The position numbers and the translations under genes were made by a program. Under the pieces are notes generated by a model that searched no databases, was not told the DNA's origin, and was given only the letters and a program-made list of their open reading frames with translations. A stretch of 64,000 nucleotides of DNA from Maribacter polysiphoniae (GTDB taxonomy: Bacteria > Bacteroidota > Bacteroidia > Flavobacteriales > Flavobacteriaceae): positions 513,762-577,761 of the forward strand of contig NZ_QGGQ01000001.1 in assembly GCF_003148665.1 (NCBI RefSeq). Direction: 5' to 3'. Each line of letters starts with the position of its first letter. Positions within the stretch are counted from its first letter, which is position 1. This document shows, in pieces, positions 17,919 through 25,978 of the stretch.

Positions 17919-18371
17919 TCAAAGGGAAACCCTTTTTATCCTGGATTTTAAAACTTCGGTGTTCGAAATTTTATCGACCCAGATTATGGAATCCTCCAAG
18001 GAGTTGAACCAGCGTGACTTTGTGTTTACGAACATTCTTTCAAGCATGGCATTAAAATAACCTGTCTTTGTATGGCTTATGATTCCGTACGCTTTAAGGT
18101 TATAACTCAATTTAAAAAATATCTTCCAGTCGGTAGGCACCAAGGAATAGTCGTTCACCCTATTCGAAATGTAGATGATATCCTTACCGTTATTATCATA
18201 TAAATTAGACAACTCCTCGGCAATCATTTTTCCGTGTTCTTTCCAAGAAACATGAACATTATCATGGATTTCTCCAACAACAAAAGTGTCAAATAGGTAA
18301 AAATCACCGAAACTATAGTTGATTTCGTGAATTGCCCTGTAATAATATGGAGTATCTTTTAATTTTTTCAA
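17919..18371 (-). CDS. Hypothetical protein, possible SpoIIAA/STAS-like fold
   Basis: About 150 residues, no signal peptide or membrane helix. Content such as VSWKEHGKMIAEELSNLYD, DIIYISNRVNDYSLVPTDW and YGIISHTKTGYFNAMLERMF resembles small flavobacterial proteins with an alternating beta-alpha pattern like STAS/SpoIIAA, but this is a weak call. There is no ATG between the upstream in-frame TAA and the coding block, so the start is a TTG at 18369-18371, or the true start has been lost. It stands alone between the macroglobulin and cvpA genes. Confidence 0.6.
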   Translation of the reverse strand: MKKLKDTPYYYRAIHEINYSFGDFYLFDTFVVGEIHDNVHVSWKEHGKMIAEELSNLYDNNGKDIIYISNRVNDYSLVPTDWKIFFKLSYNLKAYGIISHTKTGYFNAMLERMFVNTKSRWFNSLEDSIIWVDKISNTEVLKSRIKRVSL

Positions 18372-18779
18372 TGCGTCATCATTACCTCGTTAACACTTAC
18401 AAAAGAATACAATCTGATTTAACCAAAGGTTTTAAATCGTTAAATAGCCATTAAATTCCCTAAACTGTATTAATTGGTGTTCTGCAATCATTCGTAAATT
18501 AAATGCCATTCAATATTTAGGGCCTTAACGTAGATCAAGGTCATGGTTGCTGGATGACCCGACCGAGCGGTTAAAAGATATGGCTTAGCGACAATTTACT
18601 TCAATAAAGCGGATAGCGGGGCAAGGAAAACACTATTATTCACAGACTATTCCCTTGGTTTGAATAAGGTTTGTAAGTATAGGGGTTTAGTTTCCTCTAA
18701 ATTGATGGTATCTAAACATGGTTGTTGTGGCCTTTTAGGGAGGAATATTTGACCCGGTTATATTTAAAGTAAAACCGCC
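18372..18779. other. Gene-free stretch
   Basis: About 400 bases between two minus-strand genes. All six frames are broken by frequent stops. I see no terminator, strong repeat or RNA gene; the left end is the upstream region of the TTG-started gene. Confidence 0.5.
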
Positions 18780-19289
18780 CTATTCTTCTTGGGATTCATT
18801 TTCATCCTTTTCCTTCAAGACCTTGGAGAAGACCAAGGCACCTATTTCCTTTACGGGTTCATAGAGTACGGATTCTTCCAACGTTTCGTTTTTCACCAGA
18901 TTAACCGAGGAGTTGGCACGTTCAAAGAATACCAAAAGAGCACCAATGATCACAGCTACTTTTAAGGCGCCAAAAATAGCCCCTGCCAATTTGTTCAGCA
19001 GTCCCAACATGGCAAAATCAGCGATTTTGGTCAGGAATTTTCCAGCGAGGTGCACTATAATGACAATGATGATAAAAGTGATGATAAACGCGGTAATGTT
19101 CATATAGCGTTCATTCCACTCCATGTTTGAAGATAGGTAATCCCCTGCTATATATGAGAAATGTATGGCGCCATACAGTCCGGCAACCAATGCGATGATT
19201 GATGCGATTTCAACAAATAGACCGTTTATAAAACCTTTATAAAGTCCGTAAACCAATAATAGCCCCAAAATAATATCCAATACTCCCAT
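18780..19289 (-). CDS. CvpA family inner-membrane protein
   Basis: A 169-residue membrane protein with four hydrophobic helices (VLDIILGLLLVYGLYKGF; IASIIALVAGLYGAIHF; YMNITAFIITFIIIVIIVHL; GAIFGALKVAVIIGALLVFF). GxxxG-rich LLNKLAGAIFGALK is the family signature. CvpA proteins affect colicin export and envelope integrity, but the biochemical role is unsettled. The acidic C-terminus (KEKDENESQEE) is cytosolic. ATG 19289 (MGVLDIILG) is the start; the further in-frame TTG at 19316 has no support. Confidence 0.87.
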   Translation of the reverse strand: MGVLDIILGLLLVYGLYKGFINGLFVEIASIIALVAGLYGAIHFSYIAGDYLSSNMEWNERYMNITAFIITFIIIVIIVHLAGKFLTKIADFAMLGLLNKLAGAIFGALKVAVIIGALLVFFERANSSVNLVKNETLEESVLYEPVKEIGALVFSKVLKEKDENESQEE

Positions 19290-19404
19290 CCTGATTGTTT
19301 TAAAAAGAGACCCCAAACGTGGTCTAGGGGAAACACAATTGTTTTAAACGGTAGTCAATAAATACCAAAACAAGTTTCATCAACAAATATAAAACATTGA
19401 TTTG

Positions 19405-19412
19405 TACCTTTG
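19405..19412 (+). promoter_or_regulatory. Putative -7 box
   Basis: TACCTTTG is an exact TAnnTTTG match 17 bases before ATG 19430 and decides against the upstream TTG at 19397. No clear TTG at -33. Confidence 0.4.
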
Positions 19413-19429
19413 AACCAGAAAACAAATCT

Positions 19430-19786
19430 ATGTCAAGAGACCTACAATTAAAGGAACGATGGGAGCAATTGGTTGAAAAGCTTTCGAATCAGTTTGCCGA
19501 TGGGGATGTATTGGAGTTGGATGCCATCATTTATTTGGTGGGCATACAAGAATTGGGTCAATACCAAAATACCTTTAAAAAGGATGAGAAATTGAATCTG
19601 ATGCATATTGCCATCTGTCGTTTATTGGAACCTTATGGTTATTATGAATTCGAATATTTTGATGAAGAAGGATGGCCCCATTATACGATCAAGGAAGAAT
19701 TACCACCATTGAAGGCAGGCGAACAATCCGTTCTTATGAAAGAGGCCATTGTATCGTACTTCTTGGAAAGGGAGTATATATATTGA
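19430..19786 (+). CDS. Conserved hypothetical small protein
   Basis: A 118-residue soluble, acidic protein starting MSRDLQLKERWEQ. It is rich in helix-forming residues and contains VLELDAIIYLVGIQELGQ and LLEPYGYYEFEYFDEEGWPHY. No domain is recognised. It is divergent from cvpA and followed after about 100 bases by the ABM-domain gene. Typical coding composition and a good -7 box make it a real gene; the function is unknown. Confidence 0.75.
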   Translation: MSRDLQLKERWEQLVEKLSNQFADGDVLELDAIIYLVGIQELGQYQNTFKKDEKLNLMHIAICRLLEPYGYYEFEYFDEEGWPHYTIKEELPPLKAGEQSVLMKEAIVSYFLEREYIY

Positions 19787-19890
19787 TGGTTATTATACGC
19801 TAGGTATAGGTTGAGAACCTGATCTAGGTTAATGGGAATCCACTGAACCCTATAGATTGGGGTCTTCGTACAACTTGACAACAACGAAAT

Positions 19891-20193
19891 ATGACAAAGC
19901 CCTATTATGCCGTGATTTTTACGAGCAAAAGAACCAGTGGAGATCATGGGTATGATGCGATGGCCCAGAAAATGGAGGATTTGGCCCGGCAACAACCTGG
20001 TTTTTTAGGTTTTGAAAGTGCCCGGGATGAAATAGGTATCTCTGTAAGTTATTGGGAGAGCTTGCAGGATATTGCCCATTGGAAATCGAATACCGACCAT
20101 TTAATCGCCCAGGAAAAAGGTAGGACCGATTGGTATGCATGGTATAAGGTCAGAATTTGTTTGGTAGAACGGGAATATGGGATTGATCAATAA
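19891..20193 (+). CDS. Antibiotic biosynthesis monooxygenase (ABM) domain protein
   Basis: A 100-residue ferredoxin-like ABM-domain protein: YYAVIFTSKRT, QQPGFLGFESAR, ISVSYWESLQDIAHWK and WYAWYKVRICLVERE. The SYW-x-S-x5-W pattern is that of the YqjZ-type subfamily, whose substrate is not known. Its last 17 bases overlap the start of the PBP1C gene, so the two are cotranscribed and probably translationally coupled. Confidence 0.85.
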   Translation: MTKPYYAVIFTSKRTSGDHGYDAMAQKMEDLARQQPGFLGFESARDEIGISVSYWESLQDIAHWKSNTDHLIAQEKGRTDWYAWYKVRICLVEREYGIDQ

Positions 20194-22555
20194 AATAATT
20201 CCTTTTAAACGTGGGGTCATTAAGGAATGGGTTAAAAAGCATCCCAGAAAAGTATTGGTTTCCGCGATTCTATTGCTTGCTTATTATTTTTGTTTGCCCA
20301 AAGATCTTTTTGTAGACCCCACTGCCACGGTAATCGAAAGTAAAAATGGGAAGCTTTTGGGAGCCATGATCGCGGATGATGGGCAGTGGCGATTCCCTGA
20401 GGTTGATAGTGTGCCATTTAAGTTCAAAACCTGTATTATTCAGTTCGAGGATGCTTATTTTTATCGGCATCCAGGCTTTAATCCCATATCCATGGCCAAA
20501 GCCGTGGCAGCGAATATAAAGGCAGGGAAATCTGTTCGGGGGGGGAGTACCCTGACCCAACAGGTAATCCGTTTGTCCAGAAAAGGGAAAAAACGCACCT
20601 ATTGGGAAAAGGCGATAGAATTGGTTCTAGCGACCCGATTGGAACTTCGCCATACCAAGGAAGAAATTATAGGGCTTTATGCAAGTCACGCCCCTTTTGG
20701 GGGAAATGTCGTAGGGCTCGATGTGGCCGCTTGGCGTTTTTTCGGGTTGCAGGCCCATCAATTATCCTGGGCTGAATCGGCTACTTTAGCGGTTTTACCC
20801 AATGCCCCTAGTCTTATCTATCCGGGGAAGAATCAAGGACACTTGCTTCAAAAAAGAAATCGATTACTGCGAAAATTGTTCGAAAATGGCATTTTGGACC
20901 ATACGACCTATGAGATGGCCTTGTTGGAAAAGTTACCCCGAAAACCATATCCTCTACCAAAATTGGCACCCCATCTCGTGCACTATTTGGCAAGGAGCCA
21001 TAAAGGCGAACGGATCACTTCGACCATTGATAAAAATCTGCAATCCAATGTGAATGTTATTTTAAACAAGCACTATCAAAATCTAAAACAAAACCAGGTA
21101 CATAATGCCGCAGCATTGGTATTGGATGTGCATACCAGACAAGTATTGGCCTATATAGGAAATACACCGACGGATAAGGATCATCAAAAGGATGTTGATA
21201 TGGTCCATGCCATTAGAAGCACAGGAAGTACATTGAAACCATTATTATATGCTGCGATGATGGATGCCGGGGAATTATTGCCCGACATGTTGGTGCCCGA
21301 TGTACCTACACAGATTGCCGGGTATAGACCAGAGAATTTCAATGAGGATTACAGTGGGGCCGTTGAAGCGAAAAAGGCTTTGGCGCGTTCTCTGAACATT
21401 CCTGCAGTTCGATTGTTACAAAAGTATGGTTTAGAGCGTTTTAGAGATCAATTGAATGCCTTCCATATGAAAGGTATTGATAAACCTGCCGATTACTATG
21501 GACTTACATTGATTTTGGGAGGTGCCGAAAGTAATCTTTGGGATCTTTGCAAAACCTATGCTTCAATGGCGTCAACCATCAATCATTTTAATACTTCATC
21601 GAGTGAATATTTTGATCAGGAGTTTACCAATCCGATTTTGATCAAAGGCCATACGATTGATTTTGGAAGAAAATCCACCGAAAAAACCATTTTTGATGCG
21701 GGCAGTATATACCTGACATTTGAGGCTATGAAAGAAGTGAACCGCCCCCAAGGCAATGAATCATGGGAGTTTTTCGATAGCAGTAAGGAAATAGCTTGGA
21801 AAACAGGGACGAGTTTTGGCAATAAGGATGCATGGGCCATAGGAACCACAAAAGACTATGTTGTCGGTATTTGGGTAGGCAATGCCGATGGCGAGGGCAG
21901 GCCGAATGTTACCGGGGTTTCGAGTGCCGCCCCTATACTTTTTGATGTTTTCGATGTGCTTCCGAAATCGGATTGGTTTGAAAAACCGTTGGATGAATTC
22001 GTGTCGGTGGAAGTTTGCCGAAATAGTGGTTTTTTAGCCACTAAGGATTGTCCGAAAAAGACAATTTCCATTCCGGATAAGAACAATTATGTTGAGGCTT
22101 GTAAGTATCATAGGATGGTTCTTTTAGACCAACAAAAACAATTTCGGGTTAATTCCTCCTGTGCCGATATATCCAGCTCCTACCGGGAACCTTGGTTCGT
22201 GCTCCCACCCTTAATGGCGTTCTATTATAAAAAAAGCCATCCTACCTATAAGAACTTGCCGCCCTTTAAGGAAAATTGTAAAAACGCCTTGGAGCCTACC
22301 ATGGAGTTTATTTATCCAAAGAACAATGCCCAAATAAGTTTAACCAAAAATTTTGAGGGTAATTTGAATGAATTGGTGCTCAATTTGGCACACACGAAAC
22401 CTGAAACATCGGTTTATTGGTATTTGGATGAAAAATATCTGGGTCAAACCAATGATTTTCATGAATTGGGCATATTGCCCACCACCGGAAAGCACACCAT
22501 AATGGCTATTGATGAACTCGGGAACGAGGCTAAAATCAGTATTCAGGTAAAATGA
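20177..22555 (+). CDS. pbpC: Penicillin-binding protein 1C
   Basis: A 792-residue bifunctional murein synthase anchored in the inner membrane (VLVSAILLLAYYFCL near residues 29-43). The glycosyltransferase (GT51) domain has the catalytic Glu at E91 in FEDAYFYRHPG, then RGGSTLTQQVIRL. The transpeptidase domain has SxxK as STLK (S351), SLN, and KTGTSFG (K542). The C-terminus (about 690-790) is the BiPBP_C domain typical of PBP1C. It follows the ABM gene and lies in the same neighbourhood as the alpha-2-macroglobulin lipoprotein, the usual genomic partner, which is thought to guard the periplasm when peptidoglycan or the outer membrane is breached. Confidence 0.94.
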   Translation: MGLINKIIPFKRGVIKEWVKKHPRKVLVSAILLLAYYFCLPKDLFVDPTATVIESKNGKLLGAMIADDGQWRFPEVDSVPFKFKTCIIQFEDAYFYRHPGFNPISMAKAVAANIKAGKSVRGGSTLTQQVIRLSRKGKKRTYWEKAIELVLATRLELRHTKEEIIGLYASHAPFGGNVVGLDVAAWRFFGLQAHQLSWAESATLAVLPNAPSLIYPGKNQGHLLQKRNRLLRKLFENGILDHTTYEMALLEKLPRKPYPLPKLAPHLVHYLARSHKGERITSTIDKNLQSNVNVILNKHYQNLKQNQVHNAAALVLDVHTRQVLAYIGNTPTDKDHQKDVDMVHAIRSTGSTLKPLLYAAMMDAGELLPDMLVPDVPTQIAGYRPENFNEDYSGAVEAKKALARSLNIPAVRLLQKYGLERFRDQLNAFHMKGIDKPADYYGLTLILGGAESNLWDLCKTYASMASTINHFNTSSSEYFDQEFTNPILIKGHTIDFGRKSTEKTIFDAGSIYLTFEAMKEVNRPQGNESWEFFDSSKEIAWKTGTSFGNKDAWAIGTTKDYVVGIWVGNADGEGRPNVTGVSSAAPILFDVFDVLPKSDWFEKPLDEFVSVEVCRNSGFLATKDCPKKTISIPDKNNYVEACKYHRMVLLDQQKQFRVNSSCADISSSYREPWFVLPPLMAFYYKKSHPTYKNLPPFKENCKNALEPTMEFIYPKNNAQISLTKNFEGNLNELVLNLAHTKPETSVYWYLDEKYLGQTNDFHELGILPTTGKHTIMAIDELGNEAKISIQVK

Positions 22556-22579
22556 GTACTTGATTTTGAATCAAGCACT
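22555..22579. terminator. Weak hairpin between convergent pbpC and gpsA
   Basis: AGTACTTGATT and AATCAAGCACT pair around a TTG loop with one A/C mismatch. No proper T-tract follows on either strand, so termination is likely inefficient. Confidence 0.4.
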
Positions 22580-22620
22580 TTCCAAATCGATTTATTTGGG
22601 CCTGGTTAAAGCCCAAGAAC

Positions 22621-23622
22621 TTAGTCTATTTTGTTGGTCAAGGCTGCGAAAGTGCTTTTGGCATTTTTGCCAAGATAAAGCACGTCATATACCGCATCGA
22701 TAATCGGCGTACGTACCTTACTTTTAAAATCCGCTTTTTGTTTGTAGGCGCTTTTGGTGGCATAATAACCTTCGGCAACCATACTCATTTCCATCATTGC
22801 ACTTTTGACGGTATAGCCTTTTCCAATCATATTCCCGAACATTCTATTTCGACTGAATGTAGAGTACCCTGTGACCAATAAATCACCCAGATAGGCAGAA
22901 TTATTGATATTGCGTTTCATTCGGTGTACACGTTTAATGTAGCGTTTCATCTCCCGGATGCTATTGCTCATAAGGACACTTTGAAAGTTGTCCCCATAAC
23001 CCAAACCATGGAAGATACCCGCAGCGATCGCATAAATATTCTTTAGCATCGCGGCATACTCCGTACCGATGATATCGTCGGAGATCTTGGTTTTGATGTA
23101 GTCACTTTTTAGCGAATTGGCCACCAATTGGGCTTTGACCTTGTCGGCACAGGCGATGGTAAGGTATGAAAGACGTTCCAAGGCCACTTCTTCAGCATGG
23201 CAAGGCCCTGTGAGCACACCGATGTTCTCAAGAGGGATATTGTACATCTTGTGAAAGTGTTCACCCACGATCAAACCTGTTTCCGGAACGATTCCTTTTA
23301 TCGCGGAAAATATGATTTTATCCTTTAATGAAACCGTCAATTTCTTCAATTCGGTATCAAGAAATGCCGAAGGTATGGCGAAGATGAGTACATCATTGTC
23401 CATTACGGCCGCATTCAGATCGGAGGTTAGGTTTAATTGATTGGTGTTGAATTCAACCGAACTTAAATAATTGGGATTGTGTTTTTGGGTTTTAATATGG
23501 GCTATGGCATCTTCATTACGCATGTACCATGTGATTTTTTGAAGGTTTTCAGTGAGCATTTTAACAATAGCCGTTGCCCAACTTCCGCCACCGAATACCG
23601 CAAATCGCAAATCTTTTTCCAT
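22621..23622 (-). CDS. gpsA: Glycerol-3-phosphate dehydrogenase [NAD(P)+]
   Basis: A 333-residue cytosolic enzyme that reduces dihydroxyacetone phosphate to sn-glycerol 3-phosphate for phospholipid synthesis. The Rossmann motif is VFGGGSWATAIVKML near the N-terminus. DVLIFAIPSAFL, IIFSAIKGI, GVLTGPCHAEEVA, and the catalytic-Lys block IGTEYAAMLKNIYAIAAGI are all present. The length is normal. A TACTTTTG -7 box lies 20 bases before the ATG on this strand. Confidence 0.94.
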   Translation of the reverse strand: MEKDLRFAVFGGGSWATAIVKMLTENLQKITWYMRNEDAIAHIKTQKHNPNYLSSVEFNTNQLNLTSDLNAAVMDNDVLIFAIPSAFLDTELKKLTVSLKDKIIFSAIKGIVPETGLIVGEHFHKMYNIPLENIGVLTGPCHAEEVALERLSYLTIACADKVKAQLVANSLKSDYIKTKISDDIIGTEYAAMLKNIYAIAAGIFHGLGYGDNFQSVLMSNSIREMKRYIKRVHRMKRNINNSAYLGDLLVTGYSTFSRNRMFGNMIGKGYTVKSAMMEMSMVAEGYYATKSAYKQKADFKSKVRTPIIDAVYDVLYLGKNAKSTFAALTNKID

Positions 23623-23641
23623 ATGAAATTATAATTGACAC

Positions 23642-23649
23642 CAAAAGTA
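23642..23649 (-). promoter_or_regulatory. Putative -7 box of gpsA
   Basis: On the minus strand reads TACTTTTG (exact TAnnTTTG), with a TTG 16 bases further upstream (23666-23668). Confidence 0.4.
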
Positions 23650-23822
23650 AATAAAATTAGAACAACAATCTAAGTAGCTGTAATACAGTAAATTGTGATT
23701 TATGGCACGGTGATTGGTCTGTGTAAGTTGAACAAACACAATCAGATAAAGGAATAAGCCGAAATAATTTTCGCTCTGCACCGAAAGGTTATTTGGCATA
23801 TTATATTTAAAAAGTGGAACAT

Positions 23823-24746
23823 ATGAAAGCTATAAAACTTCACCTTGGATTATTATTGATAGGAATCTTAATGTCTTCTTGTTACACGGAAGTGATACTT
23901 GAGGATGAATTCATAGAGGAATCCGGTTTTAACACGGCCCAGGTATTGCAATCATTTGACCTTTGGTATATCGATATCAATGAGACTACAGGAAATGGGG
24001 AGGTTCCTTTTCTTCAACGAGCCTTTACCATTTCCTTTGATAATGGCAACGTATATGCGAACAATAATATCGCAGGACTTGGAAAGACCGGAAATGGCTA
24101 TGGTATCCAAATTGGTTATTTTAATGCCTTTCCAGGAACTTTGGAAATAGACCATGATGTTGATGGGCGTTGGCTATTGGATGTGTTTGCAGTCAATGGT
24201 AACACATTGGAATTGTACGATTCCAATTCTAATACATCCTATTATTTAAGAGGCTATCAGTTGAACCGTTTCGATTTCGATTTGGTGTTTTATGACAACA
24301 TAAAGTATTTATTACAGGAATATGATGTATGGGAGAAAACGTATACCAGTGAAGTAGGGGCATTGAATGAATTTGACAGGGAGAACTTTCTACAGTTTTT
24401 TGAGAGTGGGCAGGATGATGTTTTTAAATCGTCCATTGACCCGGTAGGTAGTGCCATAAACAACCTTCAATGGGATTATGAAGGGGTTTATACCGTTTAT
24501 GATGTAGAAAACGATGAAACGCTTAAAACTTTAACGTTGGGGTATGATTTCATGGGCAATGATTACTTTGAGTTGTACGTTATTAATGATAGTACCATTG
24601 AGTTGTATCACCCCAGTAGTGGAACGGTTTATAGGTTTAAGGGAAGGGGTTACATTCAATACCTGAAATCCGATAAGACTTTGGATGGGAAGAAACGAAA
24701 GAAAACGATAAACCCTGTGATGCAGGTAAAACGAAGTAGGGAATAA
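23823..24746 (+). CDS. Conserved flavobacterial lipoprotein, unknown function
   Basis: A 307-residue secreted lipoprotein; the signal peptide ends LIGILMSSC (C20). The mature part is rich in Tyr, Asp and Asn with beta-strand-like blocks (SFDLWYIDINETTGNGEVPF, GNTLELYDSNSNTSYYLRGY) and a similar block near the end (NDSTIELYHPSSGTVYRFKG), suggesting two related lobes. The C-terminus is basic (KKRKKTINPVMQVKRSRE). Homologues have carried misleading nucleotide-transferase annotations; I see no enzyme motif. ATG 23823 is preferred over GTG 23814. The 3' end runs into the hairpin/terminator element at 24753-24851. Confidence 0.75.
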   Translation: MKAIKLHLGLLLIGILMSSCYTEVILEDEFIEESGFNTAQVLQSFDLWYIDINETTGNGEVPFLQRAFTISFDNGNVYANNNIAGLGKTGNGYGIQIGYFNAFPGTLEIDHDVDGRWLLDVFAVNGNTLELYDSNSNTSYYLRGYQLNRFDFDLVFYDNIKYLLQEYDVWEKTYTSEVGALNEFDRENFLQFFESGQDDVFKSSIDPVGSAINNLQWDYEGVYTVYDVENDETLKTLTLGYDFMGNDYFELYVINDSTIELYHPSSGTVYRFKGRGYIQYLKSDKTLDGKKRKKTINPVMQVKRSRE

Positions 24747-24752
24747 TATAAT

Positions 24753-24851
24753 CAACGCTTTAGTGTAGTTAACGCGTTGTTCAAATAAGGACTTTTTGGT
24801 TGGTTATTTAGTTAAGAACCGCCCTGATCTAAACGATTGGGGCGTTTTTTT
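24753..24851 (+). ncRNA. 3' element: hairpin, TTTGGTTGGTTATTTAG motif and terminator (copy B)
   Basis: Hairpin CAACGC (24753-24758) / GCGTTG (24774-24779); motif TTTGGTTGGTTATTTAG at 24795-24811; terminator stem CGCCCTGATC (24820-24829) / GATTGGGGCG (24835-24844) with two G-T pairs, then T7. The layout matches the element at 52733-52834, but no clear promoter is visible, so it may be the 3' UTR of the lipoprotein gene or a processed small RNA. Confidence 0.5.
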
Positions 24852-24988
24852 GTCCGTTTTTTTGGGATACAAAGAGGAGCTAAACACAAATGGAATGCTA
24901 GGTCCCCTCTCATTTGGATCAACCCATGCACGCCTTTTGGGACTGACCCGTCTATTGGTTTAGGATGTACTGACCCAAACACCAAGAT

Positions 24989-25837
24989 TCATTGGTTCAG
25001 GTACCTCCTTCTGAATTCTGAAGGATTTTCATCGGTTATCTTCCTAAAGGTACGATTGAAATAGGACAAACTTTCGAATCCGCAAGCGTAACAGGTTTCA
25101 CTTATGTTTTTTCCGGTCAAAAGCAATCTTTTCGCTTGACTGATACGATATTGGTTCAAGAATCCGATAAAAGTGGTTCCTGTTGCCTTTTTGAAATAAC
25201 GGCAAAATGCAGGCTTCGTCATATGGCATAAAGTCGCAATCTCATCCAATGATATTTTATCCTGATAGCGCTCGTCGATCAGGCCATAGATTTTACGCAG
25301 GCGGCCTTGCTCTTTTTTACGGTATTTGTTTATAAATGGTTTTTTATGGAGCAACTCAAATTCCTTGCTCTGCGAAAGTAGTTTTAGGATTGTGACGACC
25401 CGCATAAAAAAATCAAAAGGCGATAGGGTGTGGAGCGTTTTCATAAGTTTACCGATTTCGGTCTTTGTACTTCCCGTAAATGCAATGCCATATTTTGAAA
25501 GTTCCAAAAGGTGCTCCAAGGATTGTAGTTCGGATGTCTGCTCAATAAAGTCCGTTTTAAAGGAGGGTTTAATATGCAATACTTCTTTCAAATAGTTGGT
25601 TTTTACACCATGGTCAAAATTCAAATGCGGAATATTGGATCCAATAAGTACCAAGTCATTGTTTTTGTAGTGTGATATATGGTCACCTACATGGCGCTTT
25701 GCACTGGCTCCCTCGATATAGACCAATTCAAATTCCGGATGAAAATGCCAGTAATACAGATGGTTCAATTTAGGGTCATGTAGCAACCGAAAGGGACTTT
25801 TGGTTGGCTGTTCGAAGGTTTCGAGTTGGATTTTCAT
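24989..25837 (-). CDS. AraC-family transcriptional regulator with N-terminal cupin
   Basis: A 282-residue regulator. The N-terminal AraC-binding cupin has YYWHFHPEFELVYIEGA and NDLVLIGSNIPH. The C-terminal double helix-turn-helix (about residues 185-280) has ISLDEIATLCHMTKPAFCRYF and ISETCYACGFESLSYFNRTF, ending NPSEFRRRYL. ATG 25837 is used; the in-frame TTG at 25843 adds only two residues. It is divergent from the phytanoyl-CoA dioxygenase gene across a 141-base spacer with two 10-bp direct repeats 21 bp apart, a good candidate operator. Confidence 0.88.
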   Translation of the reverse strand: MKIQLETFEQPTKSPFRLLHDPKLNHLYYWHFHPEFELVYIEGASAKRHVGDHISHYKNNDLVLIGSNIPHLNFDHGVKTNYLKEVLHIKPSFKTDFIEQTSELQSLEHLLELSKYGIAFTGSTKTEIGKLMKTLHTLSPFDFFMRVVTILKLLSQSKEFELLHKKPFINKYRKKEQGRLRKIYGLIDERYQDKISLDEIATLCHMTKPAFCRYFKKATGTTFIGFLNQYRISQAKRLLLTGKNISETCYACGFESLSYFNRTFRKITDENPSEFRRRYLNQ

Positions 25838-25886
25838 ACGCAATGGGCAACAAAATTATCCTAATTGGGGTATAAATGGGATTAAA

Positions 25887-25917
25887 ATATCAATATAGTT
25901 CAAATATATATCAATAT
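25887..25917. promoter_or_regulatory. Two ATATCAATAT direct repeats 21 bp apart, putative AraC operator
   Basis: ATATCAATAT at 25887-25896 and 25908-25917, identical and in the same orientation, two helical turns apart. AraC-type dimers commonly bind such direct half-sites. They lie in the AraC/PhyH divergent spacer. Binding is inference. Confidence 0.45.
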
Positions 25918-25978
25918 CAAGGTAGATTAATGCCGTGTGGATAAATAGTTTTACCCTATCGTTTCTAAATCATTTATC

